Assembly: GCF_004342585.1 (NCBI RefSeq)
Contig: NZ_SLZQ01000006.1
Location: 186,001 to 250,000 of the forward strand
Length of the DNA: 64,000 nucleotides
Direction of reading: 5' to 3'
Origin: Paucimonas lemoignei
GTDB taxonomy: Bacteria > Pseudomonadota > Gammaproteobacteria > Burkholderiales > Burkholderiaceae_D
Both the position numbers and the translations under genes were made by a program. Positions 62,823 through 64,000 of the stretch are shown one piece after another (position 1 is the first letter of the stretch; each line of letters opens with the position of its first letter). The notes below the pieces were generated by a model that saw only the letters and a list, made by a program, of their open reading frames with translations, was not told the DNA's origin and did not search any database.

Positions 62823-64000
62823 ATGGCGAGTAACAATGTAGCCCAATTTGCCACCGAACTGAAAATGCCGGCGGATTTGCTGCTGACGCAGTTGCGTGCG
62901 GCCGGTGTTGAGAAAAGTTCGGCGTCCGATACGCTGTCCAAGGAAGACAAGGATAAGCTCCTTGGCCACCTGCGTCGCGCCCATGGCGCGTCTGCCGATG
63001 GCGAGAAAAAGAAGATCACCTTGACGCGCAAGGAAACCACTGAAATCAAGCAGGCTGATGCCACCGGCAAGTCGCGCACGATTCAAGTCGAGGTGCGCAA
63101 GAAGCGCACGTTCGTTCAACGTGAAGAGCCGGTTGCACCTCCAGCAGCGGCAGCACCTGCGGCTCCCGTGATCGACGAAGCAGAGAAGGAACGTCGCGCG
63201 GAAGAGGCGCGCCGCCAGGCCGAGCTGATCGCCCGTCAGGAAGCGGAACTGCGCGAAAAGCAGGAGCGCCTGGCCAAGCTTGAAGCCGAGAAGGCCGAGC
63301 AGGAGCGCGCGCTGAAGCTGCAGCAGGAACAGGACGCCAAGCGTGCTGCGGAAGAGCAGGCCGCTGCCGCTGCCTCAGCTGCAAAGCAAACGGCCGGCGA
63401 GAAGAAAGTCGATACGGCTGAAGAGAGCCGCCTAAAAGCTGAGCAGGAAGCCCGCAAGGCTCAGGAAGCCAAGGAAGCTGCCGAACGTGCAGCCGCTGCC
63501 GAGCGCGCGCGCAAGGCTGTCGCTGATGAAGTGGCGCAGATCCGCGCCATGATGAATGCGCCGCGCAAGGTCATCAAGGCACCGGAACCGGCCAAGCCTG
63601 CTGAAACCACCCTGCATAAGCCGGCGGAAAAGAAAGCCGTCGAGAAGAAGGATGACAAGAAGCCGGCCGTCGGCGACAAGAAGTCCATCAAGTCGGCCAA
63701 TGTGTCGTCGACCTGGCAGGACGATGCCGCCAAGCGTCGCGGAGCCGGCATGAAGACTCGTGGCGCGACGACAGGTGGACGCGATGGCTGGCGTGCCGGT
63801 CCGAAGGGCCGCCGTCATGCTCACGACGAGGACCGCGAGAGCAACTTCCAGGTGCCGACCGAAGCTGTGGTCAAGGACGTGTACGTCCCGGAAACGATTA
63901 CCGTTGCCGAGCTGGCGCACAAGATGGCAGTCAAGGCATCCGAGGTCATCAAGCACCTGATGAAGCTGGGCCAGATGGTTACCATCAACCAGGTGCTGGA
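62823..64000 (+). CDS. infB: Translation initiation factor IF-2, N-terminal part
   Basis: The frame opens at ATG 62823 and is cut by the right edge after 392 codons. The N-terminal IF2_N module ([52 protein letters not shown]) is followed by the [34 protein letters not shown] motif. A long coiled-coil-like Ala/Glu/Lys/Arg-rich linker runs from about 100 to 280. The second IF2_N begins near [37 protein letters not shown]. The GTPase domain lies outside the window. Confidence 0.96.
   Translation, partial: MASNNVAQFATELKMPADLLLTQLRAAGVEKSSASDTLSKEDKDKLLGHLRRAHGASADGEKKKITLTRKETTEIKQADATGKSRTIQVEVRKKRTFVQREEPVAPPAAAAPAAPVIDEAEKERRAEEARRQAELIARQEAELREKQERLAKLEAEKAEQERALKLQQEQDAKRAAEEQAAAAASAAKQTAGEKKVDTAEESRLKAEQEARKAQEAKEAAERAAAAERARKAVADEVAQIRAMMNAPRKVIKAPEPAKPAETTLHKPAEKKAVEKKDDKKPAVGDKKSIKSANVSSTWQDDAAKRRGAGMKTRGATTGGRDGWRAGPKGRRHAHDEDRESNFQVPTEAVVKDVYVPETITVAELAHKMAVKASEVIKHLMKLGQMVTINQVL

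Overview
The window is chromosomal DNA of a betaproteobacterium, most likely of the order Burkholderiales and close to the Oxalobacteraceae (Herminiimonas, Herbaspirillum or Collimonas type). This placement is inferred from gene content and order: polyhydroxybutyrate storage genes, a Gcr-family membrane protein, an rsxB-nth pair, an Aat plus Bpt transferase pair, and the block initiator tRNA-scpB-rluB-rimP-nusA-infB. No rRNA gene is present to confirm it. Genes are tightly packed. I see no insertion sequence, prophage or CRISPR array.

Positions 1-10.8 kb: a MocR-type regulator (cut by the left edge) stands divergent from a LysE-type exporter, followed by a RidA-like protein and a PLP aminotransferase, which together look like an amino-acid handling cluster. 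Next come a secreted trypsin-like protease with a lipoprotein, then the topoisomerase IV genes parE and parC with a lytic transglycosylase between them. A near-perfect LexA box lies just upstream of parE.

Positions 10.8-28.9 kb are mainly housekeeping: a MoxR ATPase and VWA pair, a Gcr-family membrane protein, two small cytochromes c, DUF1841, nth, rsxB, intracellular PHB depolymerase, ferredoxin reductase and ferredoxin, a hydroxyacid dehydrogenase, an acyl-CoA-binding protein, an FKBP, an EI24 protein, a CinA-like protein, phasin, PBP7, an IclR regulator and diacylglycerol kinase. The phasin and PHB depolymerase genes share a promoter motif that could be the PhaR operator.

Positions 28.9-52.9 kb form a 24-kb sulfur-scavenging island, with every recognised gene on the plus strand. 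It holds a first sulfonate-type ABC transporter with an SfnB/DszC-like flavin monooxygenase; a five-gene oligopeptide/glutathione-type ABC transporter; an orphan sulfonate-binding protein; a sulfate-binding protein followed by a complete ssuEADCBF set; a catalytically degenerate EAL protein at the end of that set; a porin; and cysTWA with the regulator cysB. The genes fit one programme: import of sulfate, alkanesulfonates and perhaps sulfur-containing peptides, release of sulfite by FMNH2-dependent monooxygenases, and control by CysB. A motif TATTCGTTC / AAAACGAATA recurs upstream of several of these units. A leftward terminator with an anti-Shine-Dalgarno sequence in one gap suggests a small RNA.

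Positions 52.9-64 kb: pyrD, bpt and aat (minus strand); an ammonium transporter behind a sigma-54 promoter with NtrC-type sites; a NUDIX hydrolase; then the initiator tRNA and scpB-rluB. After these come a rimP leader containing an intrinsic terminator, rimP, nusA and the 5' part of infB, which is cut by the right edge.
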